Below are positions 34,965-43,783 of a stretch of DNA of 64,000 nucleotides, piece by piece (positions within the stretch are counted from its first letter, which is position 1; every line of letters begins with the position of its first letter). The translations under genes were made by a program, and so were the position numbers. Source of the stretch: Bryobacterales bacterium (GTDB lineage Bacteria > Acidobacteriota > Terriglobia > Bryobacterales > Bryobacteraceae); the NCBI GenBank assembly GCA_026954325.1, contig JAIXKK010000198.1, positions 62,001 to 126,000 on the forward strand. The letters run 5' to 3'. Below the pieces are notes generated by a model. The model saw nothing but the letters and a program-made list of their open reading frames with translations. It ran no database searches and had not been told where the DNA came from.

Positions 34965-35959
34965 TTTGCAGAGTTTGGGCCTCGGCCGGAGCCATTCTGC
35001 TGCTCGGGTCCTGTGCAAGCCGGATGCGGCAGACCAACGCGGTGGTGGCGCGCCCGGCGGCGGTGCAACCCGCCATGCAGCGGCAGATTGAGAATGCTAT
35101 CGATGCCGGGGACGGGGATGTGATTGCGCGGCAGTTGCGCGAGCGGATGGCCGCCGGCCCTGACGACGTCAATGTCCGTCTCGCCCTGGCGGATCATTAC
35201 CGCAAACAAGGGTATCCGGAACTTGCCCTGGAACACTACCGTTTGGCGGCGGAGCGGTTCCCGGACAATGCACGGGTCGCTTTACTGACCGCTCAGGTGC
35301 TGCACGACCAGGGAATGACGGCCGAGGCGGCGGCAGGTTTGGAGCGGTTTCTCGCCAGATATCCGGCAAAGGACGCCGGTCTGCAGGCGTGGCTCGGAAT
35401 CCTGTGGGACGGCCAGGGAGAATATGCGAAAGCAGAGATTGCCCACCGCGCGGCAATCGTACTAGACCCATCGAGTGCAAAACTCCGCAATAATCTGGGC
35501 TACAATCTCCTGTTGCAAGGCAAGCGAAACGATGCCTTGACGGAACTGAGACGGGCGGTGGGCATGGATTCAGGGTCCAGGACAGCCCGCGGCAATCTGG
35601 CGCTGGCGCTGATGCGCGGGGGAAGAGGCGAAGAGCGGAAAGAGGCCATCCTCCAATGGCAATCCATCAGCAATCCCGCCGCGGCCCACAACAACGCGGG
35701 CGCCGTGCTGCTCGAGGAGGGGCGGTACGTGGAGGCGCGGAAGGAACTCGAGTTCGCCCTCAGTCATCAGCCGGCTTATACTCCCGCTTTGAAGAACTTG
35801 GAGTTGTTGGCGGGTCTGGACGGAAAATCGGCGGCGCTGCCCGTCCGGGCCGCCTCGCCGGCGAATTGGAAAAGAACTATGAAACGCCTGTGGTACGCGG
35901 TGGCGGGAATGGAAGAGACGCCGTCTTCCGGTTCGGTAACGATCGCGACAAAGCAGTGA
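34961..35959 (+). CDS. TPR lipoprotein (TadD-like)
   Basis: 332 residues. A lipoprotein signal (MICRVWASAGAILLLGSC, lipobox LGSC) is followed by about six TPR units (e.g. ALADHYRKQGYPELALEHYR, AWLGILWDGQGEYAKAEIAH, NNLGYNLLLQGKRNDALTEL). TPR lipoproteins TadD/PilF help assemble the secretin in the outer membrane; position just before the Flp pilin gene supports that role. It overlaps the DUF192 gene and precedes flp by 33 bases. Confidence 0.75.
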   Translation: MICRVWASAGAILLLGSCASRMRQTNAVVARPAAVQPAMQRQIENAIDAGDGDVIARQLRERMAAGPDDVNVRLALADHYRKQGYPELALEHYRLAAERFPDNARVALLTAQVLHDQGMTAEAAAGLERFLARYPAKDAGLQAWLGILWDGQGEYAKAEIAHRAAIVLDPSSAKLRNNLGYNLLLQGKRNDALTELRRAVGMDSGSRTARGNLALALMRGGRGEERKEAILQWQSISNPAAAHNNAGAVLLEEGRYVEARKELEFALSHQPAYTPALKNLELLAGLDGKSAALPVRAASPANWKRTMKRLWYAVAGMEETPSSGSVTIATKQ

Positions 35960-35992
35960 GTCTTTAACAAGAAGGAGTTGCGGAACACGTTT

Positions 35993-36178
35993 ATGAAGAA
36001 GATTCTGATTCGCCTCTGGAAAGAGGATCAAGGGCAGGACCTGGTGGAATACGCGCTGATCGTCGCCGCCGTGGGGTTGGCGCTGATCACCACCGTGAAC
36101 CAGTTATCCGTTGCCGTGGTGAGCTTATACTCGAGCATCACGCAAGGATTGACGAGCATCGGCGCAACCGGCCAGTAA
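35993..36178 (+). CDS. flp: Flp-family type IVb pilin
   Basis: 61 residues from ATG at 35993 (TTG at 35978 also open, with AAGGAG directly beside it). The prepilin cleavage site is DQG|QDLVEYALI, with the Glu-Tyr pair at +5/+6, followed by one hydrophobic helix (LVEYALIVAAVGLALITTV). It is the major Tad pilus subunit. It lies at the head of the assembly genes in the locus, and no second pilin gene exists in the window. Confidence 0.9.
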   Translation: MKKILIRLWKEDQGQDLVEYALIVAAVGLALITTVNQLSVAVVSLYSSITQGLTSIGATGQ

Positions 36179-36186
36179 AGAATCCA

Positions 36187-37860
36187 TTGCCCTCGACTTC
36201 CCGTCCTGGCGGCTCCGAAAGGGATGCGGGCGAAGCAACACATCCTGTTGCCGCGCGTTCCATTGCTGTTTCGCGCGTAACCCGCTGGCTGATGCCCGAT
36301 GTTTCTCTGGTGGTTGCGGCGATGGTTCTCTTCTATGGCCTGTTCTTTGGAGACGGCGCCGGGAAACTATTCCGCGACTCGGATACGGGATGGCATATTC
36401 GGACGGGCGAGTCCCTCTTGAAGGGGAACCCATTGCCACGTACAGATCCGTATTCCTTCACGATGGCGGGAAAGCCCTGGTTCGCTTGGGAATGGGGATC
36501 GGATGTCCTGTTGGGAGCCGCGCACCGGTGGGATGGGCTGCGTGGAGTTGCGGTGCTGATCTCCGCCGCGGCGGCGTTCAGCGTGTGGGTCTGGTTCCAC
36601 CTTCATTGGAAGGTGGGAGGCAATTTCTTCCTTGCCTGTGCAATGGCCGCCCCCATGCTAACCACGATGAGCATGCACTGGCTGGCGCGGCCGCACGTAT
36701 TCAGTTGGCTCTTGAGCCTGGCGGCAGTGCTCAGTCTGGAACACACCTCCGCGCGAATCGGGTGGAGAACCGGGCTCGCCTGGTTCGCCGCGGGCGCGCT
36801 TTGGGCAAACCTTCATGCCAGCTTCTTTTTTCTGCCTTGCCTCTGTTTCCTCTATGCGCTGGGAAGCGGGGCACGCGAGTGGATCTGGGCAGAACAACCG
36901 GAATACCCCTCGCGATTCCTGCTGTTGGCCGGTTTCTCCGCCGCGGGCACTTTGGCCAATCCCTACGGCTGGCGCCTGCACCAGCATGTGTTCGCCTACC
37001 TGACGAATACCGAACTGCTGGCCCGCATCGGCGAATTTCAAACCTTCAATTTCCATCTCGAGGGCGCCTGGCAGATCCTGCTGACGGTCATCGTCGCGCT
37101 CGTGGCTTTGCCGCTGCTGCTGGCCCGGCGGCGAGTGGAACACTTCCTGCTGGCCTGTGGTGTGGCCGCCATTGCGCTCCGGTCAGCGAGAGCCTTGCCG
37201 CTAGCCGCCCTGCTGGTGCTGCCGCTGGCGAACGGAGCGATTACGGAAGCGCTGGAACACCTCGATGTGCGCCACCGTTTGCGCCAATGGCTGGATCGCT
37301 TCCTGTCCTATAGCGGACGCGTCCGCCTGCTCGACCGCCGCTGCGGAGGATATGCGCTTACGCCCCTCGTGTTCGTGCTCGCCGTCGGTTTGCTTCGCAC
37401 ACCGGCGTTCTCACGGCTCGTCGATTTTCCGCCGAAGGAATTCCCGGTGGCGGCGGCCGCCGCCGTGGAGACGCTGCCGGAGGACGCCCGCCTGTTGGCG
37501 CCGGACAAATACGGCGGCTATCTCATCTATCGCTTCGGCGGCAAGCGCAAGGTTTTCTTCGACGGCCGGAGTGACTTCTATGGCGTTGCGTTCATGAAGG
37601 ACTACATCCGCCTTATCGAAGCACGCCCGGGCTGGCCCGCTCTGGTGGAGCGGTTCGGGTTCACGCACGCGTTACTGCCCGGCAACTATTCTCTGCTCGC
37701 CGCGCTGGAACAATCCGGCTGGCATGGCATTTATAAGGATGACACGGCGACACTATTGAGGAATCCGCTCGCGCAACGGAGCCTCACCGGCCGGAGGGTT
37801 CGCGAGGTCCTTCCCGTACCGCCCGGCCGGCGGGCACTGTGCGAGCTATCGAGGAAATGA
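36187..37860 (+). CDS. Polytopic membrane protein, possible GT-C fold glycosyltransferase, within the Tad locus
   Basis: 557 residues (TTG start at 36187; the ATG at 36292 is an alternative). About ten hydrophobic spans between residues 38 and 410 are followed by a 120-residue soluble tail. A short loop with acidic residues after the first span, FRDSDTGWHIRTGESLL, resembles the Asp-containing first loop of GT-C enzymes; the family is common in acidobacterial Tad clusters. It could glycosylate the pilin or act in pilus anchoring. No prepilin-peptidase motif (GxGD) is seen, so it does not replace TadV. Confidence 0.55.
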   Translation: MPSTSRPGGSERDAGEATHPVAARSIAVSRVTRWLMPDVSLVVAAMVLFYGLFFGDGAGKLFRDSDTGWHIRTGESLLKGNPLPRTDPYSFTMAGKPWFAWEWGSDVLLGAAHRWDGLRGVAVLISAAAAFSVWVWFHLHWKVGGNFFLACAMAAPMLTTMSMHWLARPHVFSWLLSLAAVLSLEHTSARIGWRTGLAWFAAGALWANLHASFFFLPCLCFLYALGSGAREWIWAEQPEYPSRFLLLAGFSAAGTLANPYGWRLHQHVFAYLTNTELLARIGEFQTFNFHLEGAWQILLTVIVALVALPLLLARRRVEHFLLACGVAAIALRSARALPLAALLVLPLANGAITEALEHLDVRHRLRQWLDRFLSYSGRVRLLDRRCGGYALTPLVFVLAVGLLRTPAFSRLVDFPPKEFPVAAAAAVETLPEDARLLAPDKYGGYLIYRFGGKRKVFFDGRSDFYGVAFMKDYIRLIEARPGWPALVERFGFTHALLPGNYSLLAALEQSGWHGIYKDDTATLLRNPLAQRSLTGRRVREVLPVPPGRRALCELSRK

Positions 37861-37864
37861 CGGT

Positions 37865-38827
37865 ATGGGTAATCTGGGCCGGCAGAAGATTCTGATGATT
37901 TTCGGCGGCGCTCTCTTGTGCGCGTTCCTGATGAGTTGGTTTGTCTACGCCAAGACACAAGGGCCGAGAACGGAAAAGATGTTCAAGATTGCCGCCGCAT
38001 CGCGCGACATGGCGGCCGGCACGCGTCTCAAGCAGAGCGACTTGAAGATGGTGAGCATTCCGGAAAAGGACGCGCCGAAGAACGCGGTGATTGACACGAA
38101 AGAGGTGGTGGACCGCGTGCTTCTATTCCCCATGAACCGCAATGAGCCGCTGATGATCAACAAGATCAGCACGCAGGGCGGCATGGAAGGGCTTTCCGCC
38201 ACCATTGAACCCGGCAAGCGCGCGGTGTCCGTTCCGTTCAACGATTCGAGTGGCGCGGGGGGCCTGATCCAGCCGCGTTCGCACGTCGATGTGCTGTTTA
38301 CGCGCACCGGATCGATGAACGAAGCCGTCACCGCCGTGCTGCTGCAAAACGTCGTGGTGATGGGCATCGGCCGGAATACCGAAGTGGCGGCGGTGCAGGG
38401 CGCGCCCACGCAGACGACGGCGCCGGCATCCTCCACCGCCACCCGCGCGGCCACCTTGTTGGTGACTCCCGAACAGGCTGCGAAGCTCGAGTTCGCCCGT
38501 CAGTTGGGAAAGATCAGCCTCGCTTTGCGCAACCCCCTCGATGCCTCCGTCGAAGAGGACAATGCGCCCGTGGTGACGGCGAGCGACCTGAACGTGGGCT
38601 ACGGACCCGGACGTCCGCGCGGCCCTCGCGGCAAGCTTGGAATCCCCAACGTGAAGGACGACGCGGTCTGGAAGAAACTCACCGCCGGAGAGCCTGTCGT
38701 CATGACTCCCGATGGCGGCTTCGCCCCCGCGCCAAAGCCGAAAGATGAAAAGAAGGAGCCGCCAAAGCCCAAATACGTAGTGGATGTATTCAAGGGAGAC
38801 AAACATCTGCAAGAGGTGTTCCAGTAA
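37865..38827 (+). CDS. cpaB: Flp pilus assembly protein CpaB/RcpC
   Basis: 320 residues with an N-terminal anchor (KILMIFGGALLCAFLMSWFVYA). The SAF/CpaB domain begins at about residue 40 (IAAASRDMAAGTRLKQSDLKMVSIP) and the RcpC-type C-terminal part includes KRAVSVPFNDSSGAGGLIQPRSHVDVLF. It is a periplasmic companion of the Tad secretin. The C-terminal 30 residues are Lys/Pro rich. The gene lies 4 bases after the membrane-protein gene and 18 bases before cpaC. Confidence 0.88.
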   Translation: MGNLGRQKILMIFGGALLCAFLMSWFVYAKTQGPRTEKMFKIAAASRDMAAGTRLKQSDLKMVSIPEKDAPKNAVIDTKEVVDRVLLFPMNRNEPLMINKISTQGGMEGLSATIEPGKRAVSVPFNDSSGAGGLIQPRSHVDVLFTRTGSMNEAVTAVLLQNVVVMGIGRNTEVAAVQGAPTQTTAPASSTATRAATLLVTPEQAAKLEFARQLGKISLALRNPLDASVEEDNAPVVTASDLNVGYGPGRPRGPRGKLGIPNVKDDAVWKKLTAGEPVVMTPDGGFAPAPKPKDEKKEPPKPKYVVDVFKGDKHLQEVFQ

Positions 38828-38845
38828 GGCCGCGGGCGGACACAA

Positions 38846-40240
38846 ATGAAGAACAGAATCGCGACATACATCTGCATGGGGTGGGCGGCATCGATGGCGC
38901 CGGCGCAAACCGCGCCGGTGCGCGAAATGAACATCACCGTGGGGCGCGGCGAACTCCTGCAATTCGAACATGACCTCTCGCGCGTCGTCATTGCCGAGCC
39001 CAAAGTCGCCGATGCGGTAGTGGTTTCCCCCCGCGAAGTCATGGTGAACGCCAAGGGCGTGGGGAAGACGACGCTCATTGTCTGGGAGAGCGGAACCATC
39101 CCCGCCCGTTACAACGTCAACGTAATGGCGGATAACAGCGACTTCGAGGGCATTCTCAAGAACGTGCGCGCCCGGCTGCCCGAGGGAGCGTCCATTTCGG
39201 GCAACAATGACAAGCTTGTCCTGGTGGGAATAGTCAAGGACGAGGAGGAGCGGAAACGCGCCGAAGCGCTGGCGTCGCCTTATACAAAGGCCGTGGTCAA
39301 TACCCTCAGGACGCCGGTGGTGGAGCCCCGCCAGATTCTGCTGCAGGTAAAGTTCGCCAGCGTCGATCGCGCCGCGCTCAGCGAGTTCGGCTTAAACTAC
39401 CTCAGCCGCAACGACAAGATGCTGGGCACTCTCACCACGCAGCAGTTCCAGACTCCGCGCATCAGCCAGTTGCAGTTCGAGAATCAGAACTTTTCCAACA
39501 CCACCATCAACTTCGCTGACCTGCTGAATCTTTTCCTGTTCCGGCCGGATTTGAACATCGGCGCCACCGTGCGCGCCTTGCAGGCGCGCAACCTGCTCCA
39601 GGTGCTCGCCGAACCCAACCTGATCGCCGTGGAAGGGCGGGAGGCGAGTTTTCTCGCCGGAGGCGAATTTCCTTTCCCTACCCTGACCGCCACCACCACC
39701 GGCGGCGCCGTCGCTCCAGTGATCACCGTGCAATTCAAGAAATTCGGCATTCAACTCGGCTTCACTCCCACCCTCACCAGCAACGGCGGCATCCACATGA
39801 AAGTTTCTCCCGAGGTCAGTTCGCTCGATTTTTCGAATGCGGTGACCTTGCAGGGCTTCCTCATCCCCGCCATCAGCGTGCGCCGCGCGGAAACCGAAGT
39901 GGTATTGAAAGACGGAGAGACTTTCGCCATCGCGGGGCTTCTGGATAACCGCGTGACACAGGTGCTGAACCGTGTTCCCGGCATTGGAGATATCCCGATC
40001 ATCGGGAACCTGTTTCGGAGCCGGTCTATCAAGAAAACCCAGGATGAACTGCTGGTGGTGATTACGCCACGATTCGTCAAACCGCTGGAGCCGGGCGAAA
40101 AAGCGAAGTTGCCCGCGCAACTTGAAGACTTCCTGCCCACCCCCGAGGAGCAGAAGAAACTGGACGAAGCCAGGAAGAAGAAAAAGGGCGAGAAGAAGAA
40201 ACCGGAAATAGTGGGCGCTACCGGCCACGAAAAGCCTTAG
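38846..40240 (+). CDS. cpaC: Tad pilus secretin CpaC/RcpA
   Basis: 464 residues with a signal peptide (ending near MAPAQTAP). The BON-like N-domain (VRARLPEGASISGNNDKLVLVG) precedes the secretin core: ILLQVKFASVDRAALSEFGL, GGEFPFPTLT, and the terminal motif VPGIGDIPIIGNLFRSRSI..ELLVVITPRFV. It forms the outer-membrane channel through which the Flp pilus passes. The last 50 residues are Lys-rich (KKKKGEKKKPE), an unusual extension. Confidence 0.92.
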   Translation: MKNRIATYICMGWAASMAPAQTAPVREMNITVGRGELLQFEHDLSRVVIAEPKVADAVVVSPREVMVNAKGVGKTTLIVWESGTIPARYNVNVMADNSDFEGILKNVRARLPEGASISGNNDKLVLVGIVKDEEERKRAEALASPYTKAVVNTLRTPVVEPRQILLQVKFASVDRAALSEFGLNYLSRNDKMLGTLTTQQFQTPRISQLQFENQNFSNTTINFADLLNLFLFRPDLNIGATVRALQARNLLQVLAEPNLIAVEGREASFLAGGEFPFPTLTATTTGGAVAPVITVQFKKFGIQLGFTPTLTSNGGIHMKVSPEVSSLDFSNAVTLQGFLIPAISVRRAETEVVLKDGETFAIAGLLDNRVTQVLNRVPGIGDIPIIGNLFRSRSIKKTQDELLVVITPRFVKPLEPGEKAKLPAQLEDFLPTPEEQKKLDEARKKKKGEKKKPEIVGATGHEKP

Positions 40241-40253
40241 GAGCGAATAGCCG

Positions 40254-41549
40254 TTGACAAAGCGCACTCCATCCCGGCGATCGCGGAATCAGCGGGGCGG
40301 AGTGTCCGTGCAGATCCTGGCGCTGCTGGTTCCCGTCTTCTTCGGCCTGATGGGCTTCGCGGTGGATCTGGGCCGGCTCTATGTGGTGCGCGGCGAGTTG
40401 CACGCCGCGGCGCAGGCGATGGCGCTTGCGGCGGCCGGGAGGCTGATTGGAACAGACGCCTCCACCGCGGATGCCGCCGATGCGATGAACCGGATTGTGG
40501 AGACGGCTTCGGGCTACGGTGACAAGTACGATTTCGGCGGATTGACAATCGGTCAATCGAACGGGGCACTGAACAGCACCATCTCCGACCCCTCGTTCTG
40601 GTCCACGGCAGCGGAAGCAACCGGGGAAGGCGGCGCAGCGAGCGGAGCCGGAGAGGTCAGCGGGTCGCAGGCGAAGTACGTTCGCGTCGATCTCAATGGC
40701 GAGGCGCCCCTCATCTTCTGGCGGTTCCTGTCCTTGGGGCAGGAAGGCAAACTGGCCGTGGCGGCGCGGGCGGCGGCGGGTATGAGCGCACCCTTGTGCA
40801 CCGTCTGTGGGAGCGAACCCATCGCCATTGCTCCGCTCGATGCCGCGGACCCGGTAAATTTCGGCTTCACCGCCAATCAGCGTTATACGTTCGGATACCC
40901 GTGCACCGGAATCCCGCCGCCGCAACCGTTGCCCGGAGCGGCGCCTCGCATTCCTTACGTGATTCTCAACCGCTCCAATGATGCTCTGGCGGCGTTCTCC
41001 GATGATTCGCAGCAACTGTTTCGCGCCGGGGCCCAGGGGTTGCTGCCCTCCACTACTCAGGCGAGCGCCTGCTTCACGGTGAATGTCACCGAACAGGTGT
41101 GGGCCACGGCGACCCAACTACCCTGCAATGCGAATCGCGTACAGACGGCGGTAACCGCCTTTCTTTGCGGAGCGGCAACGCGGATGGACAACTCCGCCGT
41201 GCAAGGCTGCGTCAATATCGCCGATATCGACACGCTGAACGGACTCTACACGCCCGATACGGACCTCACCGATCTCGACGACTACACGGGATACACGGGC
41301 AACACCCGGCGCATCCTGACGGTGGTGATTGCCGACGTCCTGGACGCCACCGGATCGGGCGCGATGACCGTGCTCGGATTCCGCCAGTTCCTGCTCGAGC
41401 CGGTAACGAACACACAGGGGATCAGCCCCGTGGATACCAACGGGCGATTCGCGGCGCTCTACCTGGGCTCGCCGGCGCCGGTGAAGCAGGGCCGCTTCGG
41501 AGACTGCGGCGTCGCTTCGGGTCCCGGAAAGGTGGTGCTGCACCGATGA
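40254..41549 (+). CDS. TadG-like pilus-associated protein with N-terminal TadE/G anchor
   Basis: 431 residues from TTG at 40254, with AGGAG 9 bases before it. The N-terminal hydrophobic segment GGVSVQILALLVPVFFGLMGFAVDLGRLY is that of TadG-type (PF13400-like) minor pseudopilins; the rest is extracytoplasmic with several Cys (APLCTVCGSEP, QLPCN, FLCGAATR, QGCVN). A clear VWA-type MIDAS motif was not found. Its TGA overlaps the following tadE-like ATG (ATGA). Confidence 0.75.
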   Translation: MTKRTPSRRSRNQRGGVSVQILALLVPVFFGLMGFAVDLGRLYVVRGELHAAAQAMALAAAGRLIGTDASTADAADAMNRIVETASGYGDKYDFGGLTIGQSNGALNSTISDPSFWSTAAEATGEGGAASGAGEVSGSQAKYVRVDLNGEAPLIFWRFLSLGQEGKLAVAARAAAGMSAPLCTVCGSEPIAIAPLDAADPVNFGFTANQRYTFGYPCTGIPPPQPLPGAAPRIPYVILNRSNDALAAFSDDSQQLFRAGAQGLLPSTTQASACFTVNVTEQVWATATQLPCNANRVQTAVTAFLCGAATRMDNSAVQGCVNIADIDTLNGLYTPDTDLTDLDDYTGYTGNTRRILTVVIADVLDATGSGAMTVLGFRQFLLEPVTNTQGISPVDTNGRFAALYLGSPAPVKQGRFGDCGVASGPGKVVLHR

Positions 41550-42043
41550 AACGGGAACGCGGCAGCATCCTGCTCGAGACCGCCATGTATCTGCCCGTGC
41601 TGCTCCTTCTGCTGCTCGGCATGATCTCTCTGGCGAAGCTGACCTACACCTACTACGCGCTCGAAAAGACGCTCTATACGGTGGCGCGCTATGTAGGCAC
41701 CCAACAGGGCGTCAACTTCTGTGACGACACGGACACGATTGTGCAGGCGGCGAAGACGCTCGCGCTCACCGGATCCACGGACGGAGACTCGCCCGTCCTC
41801 ATTCAGGGCCTCTCCGCGGGCCAGATTCAAGTGCGCATCGAGCGGCTCGAAGTATCGACCGGCGAAATCGCCCAGTGCGATTGCTCGGCGCAGGGCTGCG
41901 ACACTTCCGCCGGGGGACAGGGGCCGGACTACATTGTGGTGTCCATTCCCGAAGGCTATCCCTTTACACCGGTGATCCCGCAACTCCCCATTGACCCCAT
42001 TCTGCTCAAGCCGCGGGTGCGCGTGCCGTTCCAGGGGACGTAG
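41546..42043 (+). CDS. TadE-like minor pseudopilin (first copy)
   Basis: 165 residues. A class III-type leader precedes RGSILLETAMYLPVLLLLLLG, with Glu at about +5 of the predicted mature end, as in TadE/TadF. The body contains a clustered Cys region (CDCSAQGCDTSAG) that may form disulfides. TadE/F are required for pilus assembly. It overlaps tadG by four bases and is followed after 3 bases by the second tadE-like gene. Confidence 0.8.
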   Translation: MKRERGSILLETAMYLPVLLLLLLGMISLAKLTYTYYALEKTLYTVARYVGTQQGVNFCDDTDTIVQAAKTLALTGSTDGDSPVLIQGLSAGQIQVRIERLEVSTGEIAQCDCSAQGCDTSAGGQGPDYIVVSIPEGYPFTPVIPQLPIDPILLKPRVRVPFQGT

Positions 42044-42046
42044 GCC

Positions 42047-42553
42047 ATGCAACGCAACAGCAAGAGCGGCCAGGCCACAATCGAATTCGTCATCGCGTTC
42101 GGGTCCATCCTGCTGCCTGTATCGATGATGATCGTCTTCACCGCGCAACTGCTGTGGATCTGGCACAGCGTGGTGGATTTCACCCGCGAAGGCGCGCGCT
42201 ACGCCACCACCCATTGCTGGCAGGGCGATGGCGGCAACGTGGTGACATGGATGCGGCAGAACTTTCCGTTGACCGCGGACCGCGACCAGTTCACGAACGG
42301 AACCGCGCAGATTGAAGTCACCTACTACGCCAGGGATCCGGATACGGGAAACCTGGCGGAATTCAGTTGCGATTCGAGCGAATGCTCGGCCGCCTGCGTG
42401 CCGGACACGGTGCGCGTGCGCGTGATCAATTACGAATACCGGTCGTTTATGAGCTATCTGGGCCTGCCGCCCGTGCCCATGCCCGACTTCCAGACCCAGA
42501 TGCCGATAGAGAGCGCGGGCTGCAATGCCGACAGCGGGGAGTGCCTGCCATGA
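42047..42553 (+). CDS. TadE-like minor pseudopilin (second copy)
   Basis: 168 residues. The pseudopilin signal is SGQATIEFVIAFGSILLPVS with Glu at +5 after the Gly. Eight cysteines in the exterior part (including CDSSECSAAC and the C-terminal CNADSGEC) suggest disulfide stabilisation. It is the partner copy of the gene at 41546; the two are similar only in the N-terminal helix. It lies 16 bases before the cpaE start at 42570. Confidence 0.8.
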   Translation: MQRNSKSGQATIEFVIAFGSILLPVSMMIVFTAQLLWIWHSVVDFTREGARYATTHCWQGDGGNVVTWMRQNFPLTADRDQFTNGTAQIEVTYYARDPDTGNLAEFSCDSSECSAACVPDTVRVRVINYEYRSFMSYLGLPPVPMPDFQTQMPIESAGCNADSGECLP

Positions 42554-42569
42554 CCGCGAAGGAGAGGGA

Positions 42570-43745
42570 ATGCCGATCAGCCTGCTAGTTGCGTCCAGCG
42601 ACGATCACTTCCGGGAGATGGTTCGCGAGAACCTGTTGAATATCCAGAACTCGAAGGTGCTTTCCGAGTATCCGGAGGTGAGCAGCACGCTCTACATCCG
42701 CGTCTTGCAGGATCTCGAAAGGCACCCGGAAGCCGCCCTCGTGGTGGACATGTCTTATGACGCCGGTGTAGCGCTTGCCGCCATGCAGAAGGTGAAGCAG
42801 GCCGTCCCGGAGTTATATCTCATTGCATCCAACTTCCAGGCTGACGGCGAAACGGTACTTTCCTGCCTGCGCGCCGGAGCCAGCGATTTTCTTACGCAGC
42901 CACTCAAGCGCATCGAGTTTCGCGATGCCATGCAGCGCCTGGAGAGCACGCCGCGCAAGGTGAGCACGGCCGGAAGCCGGTTGGGCAAGATCTACACCTT
43001 CCTCGGCGCCAAAGGCGGCGTGGGCGCCACGACCCTTGCCGTGAACTTTGCCGGCGTCCTCGCCCAGCGAAAGCAGCATGTGGTGATGCTTGACCTGGAC
43101 TGGACGGCAAACGACGTGGCGCTCCAGATAGGCGCGGCGCCGCAGTACACGCTGATGGAGGTGGGAGAGAACCTGGGGCGGATGGATCAGGCGCTGTTTG
43201 AAGGCTTTGTCACGCGCGACCCGCTCGGCTTCTATCTCGTGGGGCCGCCGGATTCGCTCGAACAGCGCGGCTATTTCACCGAGCCGATGTTTCGCGAGTT
43301 TTCGACGTTCCTGGTGGAGAAATATCAGTCCATCGTGATCGACGCCGGACGCAACATTAATGATGACGTCGTGCTCGGCGCTTTGCAGGCATCCAACACC
43401 GTGTTCCTCGTGGTGACCCAGGAGTATCCCGCCATCCGTAACGCGCAGCGATACCTCTCCTTCCTGATGCGCGCCGGATTCACCCAGGACCAGATAAAGA
43501 TCGTCATCAACCGCTACACGAAGAAACCGGATTCGCTGCACGCGAGTCTCGAGCAGGTGCAGCAAACACTGGGCCAGCCGGCCTTGTATGGCATCCCCAA
43601 TTCGCCGGTCTTTCTCGCCTCGCTCAACAAGGCGCGGCCGATGGTGCAGGACCGGGAGGCCGCCGGCGAATTGGACCGCATCTTCCGGTCGTTCGTCGAC
43701 AAGGCGACAGGAGTGAAGAAAGAGGCTGTGCCAAAATCGGCATAG
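42570..43745 (+). CDS. cpaE: CpaE/TadZ-like pilus localisation ATPase
   Basis: 391 residues from ATG at 42570 (GGAGAGGG just before); an upstream frame to 42525 is less likely. An N-terminal receiver-like domain (about 1-120) has no clear acceptor Asp (AALVVDMSYD), as usual in TadZ. The ParA/MinD-like ATPase domain has the atypical Walker A AKGGVGATTLAVN, in which the conserved Lys is Ala, and a Walker B DLDWTANDVALQ. It positions the Tad machine. It precedes cpaF by 38 bases. Confidence 0.88.
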   Translation: MPISLLVASSDDHFREMVRENLLNIQNSKVLSEYPEVSSTLYIRVLQDLERHPEAALVVDMSYDAGVALAAMQKVKQAVPELYLIASNFQADGETVLSCLRAGASDFLTQPLKRIEFRDAMQRLESTPRKVSTAGSRLGKIYTFLGAKGGVGATTLAVNFAGVLAQRKQHVVMLDLDWTANDVALQIGAAPQYTLMEVGENLGRMDQALFEGFVTRDPLGFYLVGPPDSLEQRGYFTEPMFREFSTFLVEKYQSIVIDAGRNINDDVVLGALQASNTVFLVVTQEYPAIRNAQRYLSFLMRAGFTQDQIKIVINRYTKKPDSLHASLEQVQQTLGQPALYGIPNSPVFLASLNKARPMVQDREAAGELDRIFRSFVDKATGVKKEAVPKSA

Positions 43746-43783
43746 CGGCAATCGATGAGAGTTCTAGGGGTTTCTAATTTTCT

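Noticed and set aside
36187..37860. Prepilin peptidase (TadV/CpaA) identity for the membrane protein
   Set aside because: No GxGD motif or aspartyl-protease pair is present, and the protein is too long.
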